48,705 nucleotides of DNA from positions 1 through 48,705 of IMG/VR virus record IMGVR_UViG_3300030329_005201, one strand, 5' to 3'. Shown here piece after piece: positions 24,006 through 33,277 of the stretch. Within the stretch, counting starts at the first letter, position 1; every line of letters begins with the position of its first letter. Source of the DNA: a virus. The position numbers were made by a program, and so were the translations under genes. Under the pieces are notes generated by a model. The model did no database searches, was not told where the DNA came from, and saw only the letters and a program-made list of their open reading frames with translations.

Positions 24006-24617
24006 TCACCCGCTCCCGCCAGAAGGCACCTCAGAAAAACTTGACCAGTTATCGGCATTTACCACGCTAGCTGTTATATCACTAAAACTATCTATATATG
24101 TAATTAATGTCATACTAACTTTTGCGCGAGTTGGATATAGTTCCGCGTTATGTTCTTCTTCAATAATATTCAGCTTTTGTACCTTACACTTCCAAGCCCT
24201 CTTACCGTATTCAAATATGATACCAGGGGGAGGAATATATAGACCATTAGCCTTTAAGAACGCATCTGCTACAGGTAGTGTTAATGCCTCAAATTGCTTA
24301 AGTTCATGCATAACTCCAAACTGTCTATATAATTCTTTAAGTGCTTTATTTTGAGAACTAACTACTCTCTTTGAACTTAGGTATACATCAAAACTTAATA
24401 TTTCATCTCCCACATTAACAAACTCAGCTAAACTACCATACCCACCCGGAGGATTATGCATCTTATAATTTACTGACCTTGCCCTTCGTATAATTGTAGG
24501 ATTTAAACCAAATGTTATTGGTATAGACGTTAATACTTTACCCGAAGAATCAATTTTATATATTTGTCCTTTAGTCTTCTTTCCACCAAAGGCTTTAGAA
24601 CCACTCCACTCAGTCAT
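24006..24617 (-). CDS. Tube initiator / baseplate-tube adaptor (CIS tube-like)
   Basis: 203 residues: IPITFGLNPTIIRRARSVNYKMHNPPGG..., EFVNVGDEILSFDVYLSS, GVMHELKQFEALTLP, GIIFEYGKRAWKCKVQKLNIIEEEHNAELYPTRAKVSMTLITY. The last block is the conserved core of the contractile-injection-system tube protein that docks the inner tube to the hub. It lies between the tape measure and LysM genes, the expected place. Confidence 0.8.
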   Translation of the reverse strand: MTEWSGSKAFGGKKTKGQIYKIDSSGKVLTSIPITFGLNPTIIRRARSVNYKMHNPPGGYGSLAEFVNVGDEILSFDVYLSSKRVVSSQNKALKELYRQFGVMHELKQFEALTLPVADAFLKANGLYIPPPGIIFEYGKRAWKCKVQKLNIIEEEHNAELYPTRAKVSMTLITYIDSFSDITASVVNADNWSSFSEVPSGGSG

Positions 24618-24631
24618 TTTTTATTACCTTT

Positions 24632-27427
24632 TTATATTCTGCCTTTTGTACTCAAAGCTTCACTTATTCTTGGAATAAGAGCGTTTATAAACTGTTGAAG
24701 TGAGCTTTCATCTGCAATCATAGCATTAAGCTTTGCGTGTACGTGTACGTTTTGAGTGTTATTTGTTGTACCACCTTCACCTGATCCTATACCCGGTTCG
24801 GCGGTAGGTGTTCCGTCACCCGGTTGTACTTTAGTTATTTTTGCTCCTGCAGTTGCACCGGGTGAGAAATATTCTAATGCTCCTAATCCGCCTTCCTTTT
24901 TGTATACTCCATATCCCACTAATGCCGCAAGGACCGCTGGATTAAGAGCCACTCCAGCCATACCGAGAGGTCCCATAGTTTTAGCAGTACCAACGCCTAC
25001 TGCTTTTGCAGCACCTTGAGCTACTCTATATCTCATATAAGCATCAACTTCTTCATCTTTTTTACTCCATCCCAGAAGTTTATCTACACTAGCCATTCTA
25101 TCTACAACAGTTGACATCGCTGAATGAGCCTTTCCAGGCTCAAAATTCATCATATGATACATAGCTATACTAACCATTACTAGCATAGAAAGTAATTTAG
25201 TTAATAATGATAAAACAGATACTAGAACTATACCTACAACTAAAAACATTTTAACAACTTCAGCTAGTTGTGAACCAAAAGAATCTGCCCCTTTAGCTTT
25301 TTTACCTAAGTCTAAATTCGGGAACATAGCACTAGTAACTGCACCTAACTTCATAAAATCACTTAGAAGATCTTTTGAGACGGTTTTAAACCCTATCCAT
25401 GAGGGACTAATGTCTTCTTTAAATACCTTCCACTCTCGATTAATGTCCTTTAAAATTCGAGGTATTTTTTCTATAATCTCTAATGAATTAGCAACGTGGC
25501 CTGAGCCCGCAATTTTTTTGTAGAAATCTTCTGGCAACCACAGTTCTCCGTCATCCCACGTCCCAACTGTAAGTGCTTCAACTACATCACTAATTATTTG
25601 TGCTATATTCCTTAATTTTTGACCATAACCAACGATACCGGCGATGCCGCCCAATAATCCTGACATTGCTAATGAAGCAGCTAATCCTGAGGCAGCTAAT
25701 AGTCCCATGAAACCTAGAATAACAGGTCCACCACCCATGGCTATGGCACCTACAACTCCTGCTATTACTATCGCTAATGCCATAAATACGCCTAACAACA
25801 TTAAGAATATTCCGGCAAGGATAAGACCTACTGAACTCAATGCTATAAATGCTACTATTGCTTTTGTTATTCCTTTATTTTTATTTAAGAATAAAGCAAA
25901 CTTACCCAATGAATCTTTAATCTGTGTAAGTATTGGCAGTAATGTGTCTGCAATACTTTTTCCTAGTATAGTTTTTATTGCTTCATGAGCTGCTGTAATT
26001 AATGCAAGAGTACCTTTCCAGGTCTTCTCGAACTCATCCCTCATATCTTTTGTTAGACCTGTAGAGTTTTTTATTTGTTTTTCATATTCTCTAAACATTT
26101 CAGCTATTGGCTTTCCACTGTCTCTCGCGCCTTCAGCTAATATTGCAAGTGCTTGGACAAGTTGTTGCTGCAATTTTCCTAATGCAGCTTCTTGCTTAGG
26201 TGTAATTGTTTTCTTTCCAAATTTACCATAAGCCTTTTCTGCAAATGTAATCAGAAGTTGGATGCCATTCTTTAATTCACCTTTTTGATCAAGAAAGTCT
26301 TTTTTAGTTAAACCTAATCCGCCTAACCCAAGACCTGCTAGTTTCCTTTTAACTGCTCCCGATCTCATCATCATTTCGCCTGTTTCTGGATTTTTAGGCC
26401 AAAACGCGGCTATTTGCTGTCTAAATTGAGGGGCAACACCTAGAATTCTATTTGCAGTTCTTCTTGAACTCATACCTGCTTTTGACATTACAGCAGATAA
26501 TGCAAAGATAGAGTCAGAAGTAGCGTTAAGTAGAGCTGGAGCAGCATCAAGAGAATCTAGGTAACCTTTAAATTCTCTTGCAGCTAAAGGAGATATGAGA
26601 GTCATTTTTAGCAGTTTATCTGCTAAACCGGATAATTGTGTTTGAGCATCTTTTGAAGGATCTTTAAATTTGTTAAATGCGACAGCAATGACTCTAGAAG
26701 CCTCTTCCATGCCTATTTCTCCAAATGTACCCATTTGGAAGGCAGCAATTGTTGGAAGAGCTATATTAGCTTGTTCTTGGTCAAGACCAGCTTGCACTGC
26801 CATTCTATGTGCTCTTGCAGTATCTTGAGGGCTAAGTGTAGTTTTTAATGCAACCTTTAGAGCGTTTTCTCTTAATTTTTGTAAAAACTTTGTATCTTTA
26901 TGTCCACTTTTTATTGCACCACCAACTAAACCTGCTTTAACTAATTCTGTTTCAAACTCACCAGCAGCATTTGCTGCTGTAGCTAACTCTCTAGTTATAG
27001 CTGCACCTACACCTGCTGAAACAAATCCAGCAATAAATGAACCTGCTGCTGCTATACCTGCAGCTTGCATGCCTCTTTGCAGATCATCTGCTCTTGCAGC
27101 CCATTCCCCAGGCATCCCTTCTAGTTTTTTTATTTTATTTTCTCTCTTAATACGCTCTCTATCCCTGCGTGCCCATTCAGAGCTACCCATGCCAGAAAAC
27201 CTACCACCACCAGGGTTCCACCTAGATCTCACCCTTTGCTGTTGTAAATTAAACTGCTTTAATTCTAGCTTAGCTTTCTTAATTTGTCGTTCTAAATTGC
27301 GGAATCTTTTTTGGGATTGTCTGACCGACATATTCATGCGTCCCGAGGACCGGGTCATCGCATTAATACCACGCACGAATCCAGTTGTACGTGCTACAAA
27401 GTCAATTCCTAGGACAGTACGTGCCAT
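24632..27427 (-). CDS. Tail tape measure protein
   Basis: 931 residues. The N-terminus has charged coiled coil (RQSQKRFRNLERQIKKAKLELKQFNLQQQR). Residues about 150-420 hold the tape-measure family core (AANAAGEFETELVKAGLVGG..., SSRRTANRILG..., TPKQEAALGKLQQQLVQALAILAEG). Residues about 520-620 hold hydrophobic helices (VGLILAGIFLMLLGVFMALAIVIAGVVG...). By the usual rule of about 1.5 angstrom per residue the tail would be near 140 nm. The ATG at 27427 overlaps the stop of the frameshifted chaperone ORF (TAATG), which is the classical arrangement upstream of a tape measure gene. Confidence 0.9.
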   Translation of the reverse strand: MARTVLGIDFVARTTGFVRGINAMTRSSGRMNMSVRQSQKRFRNLERQIKKAKLELKQFNLQQQRVRSRWNPGGGRFSGMGSSEWARRDRERIKRENKIKKLEGMPGEWAARADDLQRGMQAAGIAAAGSFIAGFVSAGVGAAITRELATAANAAGEFETELVKAGLVGGAIKSGHKDTKFLQKLRENALKVALKTTLSPQDTARAHRMAVQAGLDQEQANIALPTIAAFQMGTFGEIGMEEASRVIAVAFNKFKDPSKDAQTQLSGLADKLLKMTLISPLAAREFKGYLDSLDAAPALLNATSDSIFALSAVMSKAGMSSRRTANRILGVAPQFRQQIAAFWPKNPETGEMMMRSGAVKRKLAGLGLGGLGLTKKDFLDQKGELKNGIQLLITFAEKAYGKFGKKTITPKQEAALGKLQQQLVQALAILAEGARDSGKPIAEMFREYEKQIKNSTGLTKDMRDEFEKTWKGTLALITAAHEAIKTILGKSIADTLLPILTQIKDSLGKFALFLNKNKGITKAIVAFIALSSVGLILAGIFLMLLGVFMALAIVIAGVVGAIAMGGGPVILGFMGLLAASGLAASLAMSGLLGGIAGIVGYGQKLRNIAQIISDVVEALTVGTWDDGELWLPEDFYKKIAGSGHVANSLEIIEKIPRILKDINREWKVFKEDISPSWIGFKTVSKDLLSDFMKLGAVTSAMFPNLDLGKKAKGADSFGSQLAEVVKMFLVVGIVLVSVLSLLTKLLSMLVMVSIAMYHMMNFEPGKAHSAMSTVVDRMASVDKLLGWSKKDEEVDAYMRYRVAQGAAKAVGVGTAKTMGPLGMAGVALNPAVLAALVGYGVYKKEGGLGALEYFSPGATAGAKITKVQPGDGTPTAEPGIGSGEGGTTNNTQNVHVHAKLNAMIADESSLQQFINALIPRISEALSTKGRI

Positions 27428-27651
27428 TATCGTCGTCTTCTAGATCTACGTGGACTTTTGGATTTGGCAGCACTTATAGCTTTTCTTTCATTATCATTAA
27501 CTTCATTTACTAGTTCTAAATAACTCATTCTTTCTTTAACGTGAAGGTTTATTATATCATCTCTACTCCAATGATAATGCCACGCTAAAAAGTGTATTTG
27601 GTTATACAGACCTTTTTTTAGATCTCTTTGATTTTCTTCTGTTAGGTAGAA
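27427..27651 (-). CDS. Tail assembly chaperone, frameshift-encoded C-terminal half
   Basis: This open frame has no start codon of its own near its beginning and opens just inside the end of the preceding gene, in the +1 (equivalently -2) frame. It reads FYLTEENQRDLKKGL..., HFLAWHYHWSRDDIINLHVKERM..., ending SPRRSRRRR, then TAA overlapping the tape measure ATG. Candidate slip sites are the T6-C run (27649-27655) and the A7 run (27613-27619) on the coding strand. A standalone ATG at 27528 would give only 33 residues. The position and two-frame layout match the G/GT-type chaperones found before tape measures in many phages. Confidence 0.7.
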   Translation of the reverse strand, partial: FYLTEENQRDLKKGLYNQIHFLAWHYHWSRDDIINLHVKERMSYLELVNEVNDNERKAISAAKSKSPRRSRRRR

Positions 27652-28411
27652 AAAAGTTAGCTACGTCTACTGCCACCTCCGAATCTGCACCACATTCAGG
27701 ACACTCAATCTCAATGTTGAGATCAACACCCGGAATAGTGTCTTGAACTACGGACATAACATAATTACGATCTTTAGCTTTCATCCGTGCAACTTGCTCA
27801 AGATTAAACTTCTGACCATCTTCTAATTCAAGGCACTGTGTCATTACAGCACTAAATGTATAATACAATCCTCGGTTTGCATATTTTGATATCTTATTTT
27901 GAATCCCACCCGTTATAAAATGAAATCTTCCCTTTTTATAAAGAGTATCATCAAACTCTATCCCTCTAGGTAGTTCAATGTTTACAAAAGGAGGTTCTTC
28001 CGGGTCATGACCATATACGTCTAATTCTTTAAGGTCTAGATCCTCTTGCAGTTTAGCTTCGCATGCTGCACAGTCAAAGTCCAATGTCCTTGATGATTCT
28101 TCAGATACAATAAAACACTTTAAGACTAAAGCATCAATATCTGCTTGAAACATTTCATTAATATAACGCTCAGGAATTAAATGTGTAGGATTAGACTTTT
28201 TATCCAAGACACCTGGGATCTCTTGAATAACTCGCCTTAATATATTTGAAATAGCACCTTGGGGATTCTTTCGGTTCTTAGGATCGGATAGGGCGTGTTG
28301 ATCTACCCCTGTTAATTCATCGATAATTACTTCTTTATGATAAATACCGTCTCTATAGATTCCAATTGGAAGGGTACATACATTATCGTCAGATAAATGA
28401 TAAATTGACAT
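27602..28411 (-). CDS. Tail assembly chaperone, upstream frame
   Basis: 269 residues: ELTGVDQHALSDPKNRKNPQGAISNILRRVIQEIPGVL near the N-terminus, a zinc-type pair (FDCAACEAK, about 113-121; IECPECGAD, about 236-244), then NFFLPNRRKSKRSKKRSV before TAA. The CxxC pairs suggest a zinc-stabilised fold of the kind in phage T4 gp26-like and related pre-tape-measure proteins. In the overlapping frame the sequence continues for another 74 residues, so two products are expected. It guides tape measure and tube assembly and should not be in the mature particle (by analogy). Confidence 0.75.
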   Translation of the reverse strand: MSIYHLSDDNVCTLPIGIYRDGIYHKEVIIDELTGVDQHALSDPKNRKNPQGAISNILRRVIQEIPGVLDKKSNPTHLIPERYINEMFQADIDALVLKCFIVSEESSRTLDFDCAACEAKLQEDLDLKELDVYGHDPEEPPFVNIELPRGIEFDDTLYKKGRFHFITGGIQNKISKYANRGLYYTFSAVMTQCLELEDGQKFNLEQVARMKAKDRNYVMSVVQDTIPGVDLNIEIECPECGADSEVAVDVANFFLPNRRKSKRSKKRSV

Positions 28412-28449
28412 GTTTAATCCTTATTGTTGTTGATATTATAACAATAGTA

Positions 28450-28929
28450 TTATAGAAGTTCTTTATTAAGTTCCACTAATCCTTCATGAGCAAGCTCAAG
28501 TCTTTGGATAAGGATATCATTTCCATCACCCATCAAGCCCTCATGTTCATAAACAGCAGGCCATGCGTGCCGTGCAATCCATGTTCTAACTACTGTTATG
28601 CCACTTTTATCCCAGAGCTGGATAGTAACATCCCTTCTGAAATCAAATGCATCACCCTGCATGAAACCGTTTTGAACATTAAAGATCTCATAAACCCAGT
28701 TTCTAAGATCATCACTGTCCGTTTTACCTGTTTCTAAAACTATATTTTCAAAACTAGTTTGACCAGGAATTTTTCGTGCTGAAGAAGGATCTCCCCCTTC
28801 TCTATATTCAATTATTTCTGTATTCTGGTTCAAACCATCAACAGATGAAAATCCTGCAATATTATCTATTCCAGAAATAGATATAGTATACTTAAAATTC
28901 CGATACGGATCACGTTGTCGAACTGCCAT
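28450..28929 (-). CDS. Tail tube protein (gp19-type)
   Basis: 159 residues: DPYRNFKYTISISGIDNIAGFSSVDGLNQNTEIIEYREGGDPSSARKIPGQTSFENIVLETG...LRNWVYEIFN is the T4 gp19/contractile tube family signature with the F-x-V-x-I-G-x-x-x-G-F-S/Q start. The C-terminal RTWIARHAWPAVYEHEGLMGDGNDILIQRLELAHEGL is equally conserved. It polymerises into the inner tube and follows the sheath gene directly. Confidence 0.9.
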   Translation of the reverse strand: MAVRQRDPYRNFKYTISISGIDNIAGFSSVDGLNQNTEIIEYREGGDPSSARKIPGQTSFENIVLETGKTDSDDLRNWVYEIFNVQNGFMQGDAFDFRRDVTIQLWDKSGITVVRTWIARHAWPAVYEHEGLMGDGNDILIQRLELAHEGLVELNKELL

Positions 28930-28946
28930 AATTTACCACCTATAGA

Positions 28947-30752
28947 TTAAAGGAATGTTACCACTCCGCCTTCATTTTGCAATTGTGCCCATCTGAAAAT
29001 AACGAACTCGCCTGGGCGATTTGGTGCGATTGCTACTTCAGTAACAAGCCTACCATTTAATGTATCATTTGCAGACTGGACATTATCTGATTCACCTACT
29101 TTAACAATATAAGCCTGCCCTGGCAAATCACCTTTAAGTCCATCAGCTTTCCATAAATCATTAAGGAAATTTTGAATACGTAACTTTATAGTTGCCCATG
29201 TATTAGAGTTATTATTTCTAAATACTGCCCACTGTGTACTATCAGTTATAGAAGACTGTACGTACATAAACACCCTAACCACGTTGATATATCTCCAACG
29301 AATATCTGTAGATAATGTTCTACCACCATAAATAAGAACACCTTCGTTATTAAACGTTCTTATTACATTAATATTAGCTTCATTCAAATCGCCTAGTTTA
29401 GATAACGAAAGGTTAGTTTCAACACCAAACGCAGCAGTTAAATTACCATAAGGTGCGCCGCCAGCAGCAGTCTGCCATGAACCTCCACCATTAGCTAGAT
29501 TATCAACTGAGGCAATCTTGCCTAAAATGTGCCCTAATGGAGAAATAAACTTGGTATCCGATGAAGTACCTATAGGATCTAGAACTTTAATCCTATTAAT
29601 GTACATAGCACCGTATTTATTATTAAAGCCAGCGGCAGTCTTATTTGTTAAAATGGCTGAAACCGCAAGTGCTGGATTAGCCTCGCATACTGCGAAAGTA
29701 GTTTTTCTTGCAGCAGCAAAGTTTAATAATCCATGTATAAAGATACTATCATATACTTTTGCAGCAGTTGTGGCCGAAGCATTTAGCTTAGAAGCATCAT
29801 ATGGAACTGCAGCAACTAATTTAATATCATCATAACCATCAAACGAATATAAACCTGTATCACTAGCAGCAGTACCAATAAAGTCTGCGACTGTAGTTGC
29901 ATCAGCATTTCCATTAAGAATTTCATCAACCCCACCAGCTAATGCTGTGGGACCTGTTTGATTCGCAGGAGATGCAAAGCCAGTATTTCCTGCCGGAATA
30001 GAAGCTACAATATAGTCTGATCCATTAGCCTCACTTGCAAGTACATCAACAATATAATTAGCTGTTCCACTTTTAGCAGTTACTTGCTTAAATAGTTCAA
30101 CATAATCTACCTGATCTTTATAATAGACGTAAATATCATATTCATCAGATACAACAGGTGTATCAATAGCAAAATCAGCATCTATAACAGCAGTAGTAGT
30201 TAATGTATGTGTCAATACACCTGCTTCGGATACTGAAGATACAATGGATTCTACAACAGCAGGAGTACCAGTGTTAATATCTATAGTCTGCCCCTTGAAG
30301 AAACCCTCAGGAGATGCAACTTGAAATACTGCTACATCAGCACCAGGATCTGCGGATAATGTAGTATTAACCAATGGATTTTTTACAGTCTTAATATAGA
30401 TATTATTTCCATAAGCACCTTTGTACTTAGCATCTATTTTTAATTTATTTGTATCTAAAGTTACTGTAGCGGCAGCTTCAGAAGCTGCTGCAGCTACCAT
30501 TCGTGTAACATATAAGGTGCTACCACCTTCATCAAAGAATCCCTTAACTGCGTAGGGCATATCTGAATAATCAATATACCCACCAAAATATTTTAAATAA
30601 TCAGAAAAAGAAGTAAGCTTCTTAGCAACATTAAATTCTCCCCATTCAGTGTACCCAATCAAACCAGCAACACTTAGATCAGCTTCTTGAATTGGTCCAC
30701 TTACAGAGAAATTATCCTCATGAACTATACCTGGAACTTTATACGTAGGCAT
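28947..30752 (-). CDS. Tail sheath protein with an inserted beta module
   Basis: 601 residues. The N-terminus MPTYKVPGIVHEDNFSVSGPIQEADLSVAGLIGYTEWG... and C-terminus (RWRYINVVRVFMYVQSSIT..., FLNDLWKADGLKGDLPGQAYIVKVGE..., VAIAPNRPGEFVIFRWAQ) are diagnostic of contractile sheath proteins. Residues about 130-201 (TTLSADPGADVAVFQVASPEGFFKGQTIDI...) look like an extra surface module related to the insert in the LamG fibre protein. The sheath drives DNA injection by contraction. Confidence 0.95.
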   Translation of the reverse strand: MPTYKVPGIVHEDNFSVSGPIQEADLSVAGLIGYTEWGEFNVAKKLTSFSDYLKYFGGYIDYSDMPYAVKGFFDEGGSTLYVTRMVAAAASEAAATVTLDTNKLKIDAKYKGAYGNNIYIKTVKNPLVNTTLSADPGADVAVFQVASPEGFFKGQTIDINTGTPAVVESIVSSVSEAGVLTHTLTTTAVIDADFAIDTPVVSDEYDIYVYYKDQVDYVELFKQVTAKSGTANYIVDVLASEANGSDYIVASIPAGNTGFASPANQTGPTALAGGVDEILNGNADATTVADFIGTAASDTGLYSFDGYDDIKLVAAVPYDASKLNASATTAAKVYDSIFIHGLLNFAAARKTTFAVCEANPALAVSAILTNKTAAGFNNKYGAMYINRIKVLDPIGTSSDTKFISPLGHILGKIASVDNLANGGGSWQTAAGGAPYGNLTAAFGVETNLSLSKLGDLNEANINVIRTFNNEGVLIYGGRTLSTDIRWRYINVVRVFMYVQSSITDSTQWAVFRNNNSNTWATIKLRIQNFLNDLWKADGLKGDLPGQAYIVKVGESDNVQSANDTLNGRLVTEVAIAPNRPGEFVIFRWAQLQNEGGVVTFL

Positions 30753-30768
30753 TTATATCTCCCCGATT

Positions 30769-31380
30769 TTATGTAATAAAATCAACATCATTATTCTGGA
30801 CATTGGAGACCTTTCTACTTGTTGTAGAAATTTGAGGTTGCATATCGACCTCAACTCTTGCTGTCCAAGTTTTATGGTAAATAGTTTGGTCATCTAATAC
30901 TTGATCTGAGTTTGTGACTACGCTAAATAGCACAACCCAATCTTCATTATTGATATTCAACGTATCATTTACAAGTATATTTGCAATTAATCCTTGCATT
31001 AGCTTTCTATCATGGACAGTCTTTCTCGCCCACGTATGTATATAATATATGACATAATAAGGCTCAGGGTCCGGATACGTCACGACTATATTTGCATTAG
31101 GTGGATCAGGAGTATCAGAAACTAGTATTCCATCTTCTGTTTTAGAGAACTTTCTTTTTCTATCCACAGCCATAGATAAAAAATTTATACTTATTGATGG
31201 AAACACCCTATCATCCGCTAATTCTCCATGAGGAAATCTTCCAATAAATAGTTCTACAGGATTATTATCTATAGTAACTTTACTTGTAGTAATCTTATTT
31301 CCGCTATAAGAACAACCAAAGTAATTAAACCAGGCTTGATCGATTTCTTCTAATGTAACTACAGGAGATGTAAATCCCAT
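30769..31380 (-). CDS. Tail terminator / neck protein candidate (203 aa)
   Basis: Located between the head-completion genes and sheath. The sequence (VELFIGRFPHGELADDRVFPSISINFLSMAVDRKRKF..., YPDPEPYYVIYYIHTWARKTVHDRKLMQGLIANIL) resembles proteins that cap the tail tube at the neck in contractile phages. The gene begins at the stop of its upstream neighbour (31380). Assignment is mainly from position. Confidence 0.6.
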   Translation of the reverse strand: MGFTSPVVTLEEIDQAWFNYFGCSYSGNKITTSKVTIDNNPVELFIGRFPHGELADDRVFPSISINFLSMAVDRKRKFSKTEDGILVSDTPDPPNANIVVTYPDPEPYYVIYYIHTWARKTVHDRKLMQGLIANILVNDTLNINNEDWVVLFSVVTNSDQVLDDQTIYHKTWTARVEVDMQPQISTTSRKVSNVQNNDVDFIT

Positions 31381-32057
31381 TATGGTCGTCTCGGTATATT
31401 AGTTCTATGTGTAATAGATCTTACTTTACGCTTTCTCAGTCCACGACCTTTCCAGTCGCCAGCACTCAATCCTTTAAACGGATTAAACTTTCTTACTAAA
31501 TCTTCAGCTTCTATCTCTAGTTTAGACCATAGCTTTCTGGCTACCATTCTACTAGTACCATGTTCTAAATAACCTGCCACAGTAGTTACTGGTATAGTTT
31601 TACCGTACCGACTACCTGAGTATGAAGCAGAAGGATCAATGTCTACACTTACCGTAAAATCTACAGATCTACTGCCTCTACCCATCATTCTAAAGGTGGA
31701 AGCACCATCAACATTAACCTGTATACTCTTATAATATAAAAACGTCTCTATAAATATTTTAGAATGACCTTTTCTTCTTATAGTAGGATGTTCTGCCAAA
31801 GCTTGCCATGATGCATCTCCAGATAGTATTTTTTCTCTAGCACTGGCTTGTATTTGAAGACCTATATCTTCTACTCCACTATTAAATATAGCTTGATTTT
31901 CAACAGAAAGATCTCTTATAATGTCTTCAACGTCTAATGCACCTTTATTTATGATGCTAAAGACCTGGCCTTTGTACCTACCCTTAGTGCCCGGGCGTTG
32001 AACGTCATGTCCTAGACCTTTAAGAGCAGAGCTTATTAATTCGCTAAAATAAGACAT
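31380..32057 (-). CDS. Head-tail joining / tail completion protein candidate (HK97 gp10-like)
   Basis: 225 residues with a central ASAREKILSGDASWQALAEHPTIRRKGHSK and VAGYLEHGTSRMVARKLWSK (about 170-189). The E/Y-H-G-T-x-x-x-x-A-R pattern is typical of HK97 gp10-like tail-completion and virion-morphogenesis proteins. The C-terminus is strongly basic (KGRGLRKRKVRSITHRTNIPRR). It overlaps both neighbours by one base, indicating tight co-translation. Confidence 0.65.
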   Translation of the reverse strand: MSYFSELISSALKGLGHDVQRPGTKGRYKGQVFSIINKGALDVEDIIRDLSVENQAIFNSGVEDIGLQIQASAREKILSGDASWQALAEHPTIRRKGHSKIFIETFLYYKSIQVNVDGASTFRMMGRGSRSVDFTVSVDIDPSASYSGSRYGKTIPVTTVAGYLEHGTSRMVARKLWSKLEIEAEDLVRKFNPFKGLSAGDWKGRGLRKRKVRSITHRTNIPRRP

Positions 32058-32479
32058 TATGTTACCGGAGCATCAGGGTATTCTTTGCAGGTTATTTCAA
32101 TAACGTTTGGACCACCAAACATTGAACCTGTAGTAACTACTTTAATAATACTATATTTAACACCCCTTACTTTAAGAATGTCATCTCTAGTAATGCGGTC
32201 TCTTTCATCTAAAGCTGCAAACTTTGCAGCCAACTCATTACGACAGATACATAATCGTAACTTATCTTCGTTACGAACACCAATATCTGTTTGTTTATCA
32301 CGATCCCTTTCTTCCATCAAAGCCGCTTTAACGGTTGTAGGTCCAGTATAGGTTCGTGTTCCTTGACGATATAAATCTTGAGTAACAGAGCTAAATTTAT
32401 ATACAGAAATATCTTCACTACTAAAGGCATTTATATTATCTTCTATTAATTTATTCGTAGTTGTTCTATCTATTAACAT
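32057..32479 (-). CDS. Head closure (stopper) protein candidate
   Basis: 140 residues; TYTGPTTVKAALMEERDRDKQTDIGVRNEDKLRLCICRNELA...DERDRITRDDILKVRGVKYSIIKVVTTGSMFGGPNVIEITCKE has the compact beta pattern and D-x-I-x-x-x-G-x-x-Y of gp16/FII-like stoppers. Position after the adaptor gene supports this. Not certain without structural comparison. Confidence 0.6.
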   Translation of the reverse strand: MLIDRTTTNKLIEDNINAFSSEDISVYKFSSVTQDLYRQGTRTYTGPTTVKAALMEERDRDKQTDIGVRNEDKLRLCICRNELAAKFAALDERDRITRDDILKVRGVKYSIIKVVTTGSMFGGPNVIEITCKEYPDAPVT

Positions 32480-33273
32480 TATGATACCACAAGTGTTACT
32501 TCAGAACTGTACGTCTTTATAGAATTCCTATTTGATATGCCTAATCTATATATATAAGTTCCAGAGCTTAATGCACCAGTCGCTTTGTACTCAACTGTAT
32601 GATTATCTGAAATTGTTTTTATTGTAGAAGTTGATACCCACTCTGTATTCTGCTCCTTTCTTTGTATAAAGTAAGAAGAGAACTGAGTAGAATATACTGG
32701 TGACCATGAAAAGGTTCTATTGCTTGCATCAACCACCGTAAGAGTTAATGATGGAGCAGTTAAACCTGTATCTAAAGCGTAATTTTTAAGACCTCGGTTA
32801 TTACGAAGGTCTTCTCTCATCACTGATGATACGGATATAAGTGGAAGAACATTTGTAGCTGGTCTCTCACTATCTAGCCATTCTTTGTATTGTGCCCACA
32901 AATCTTCAACTAGTCTTAACCAGCTATCCGGACTAGGTAGATCTGCATCGAAATACTCAGTTTCTAAACCTTGTACTTCGACCCTTCTAACTGCGCCTGC
33001 AATGTTGGAAGTAGATGTAGGTGTAGTATGATGCTCAACAGCACGAATACCTGCCATTGTTATAGCACCTAATAAAACAACTGCCCACTCATACTGAATG
33101 GGCAGTGTTGTTACTGTATACGTAGCATTTATATCTGTATTTAAACGACTTAATGCATCTATGATAGCATCTGTATACCAGTTATTATCATAGGTCTGTG
33201 TATTTGCATTACCGTCGCCATAATCAAGTACTTTACGACGTATTCGTACTATTAAAGATGCAGAGTCAGCCAT
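32479..33273 (-). CDS. Head-tail adaptor with C-terminal fibronectin III-like domain
   Basis: 264 residues. The N-terminal about 140 (IRRKVLDYGDGNANTQTYDNNWYTDAIIDALSRLNTDI..., YEWAVVLLGAITMAGIRAVEHH..., WLRLVEDLWAQYKEWLD) is a helical adaptor of the kind that sits on the portal. Residues about 175-264 (APSLTLTVVDASNRTFSWSPVYSTQFSSYFIQRKEQ...SGTYIYRLGISNRNSIKTYSSEVTLVV) follow the FN3 strand pattern. Such Ig-type domains decorate phage virions and are thought to bind surface glycans. Their fusion to an adaptor is uncommon. Confidence 0.65.
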   Translation of the reverse strand: MADSASLIVRIRRKVLDYGDGNANTQTYDNNWYTDAIIDALSRLNTDINATYTVTTLPIQYEWAVVLLGAITMAGIRAVEHHTTPTSTSNIAGAVRRVEVQGLETEYFDADLPSPDSWLRLVEDLWAQYKEWLDSERPATNVLPLISVSSVMREDLRNNRGLKNYALDTGLTAPSLTLTVVDASNRTFSWSPVYSTQFSSYFIQRKEQNTEWVSTSTIKTISDNHTVEYKATGALSSGTYIYRLGISNRNSIKTYSSEVTLVVS

Positions 33274-33277
33274 ATAT

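Noticed and set aside
24756-27443. Plus-strand ORFs opposite the tape measure gene
   Set aside because: Ala/Pro-rich shadows of the helical tape measure sequence.
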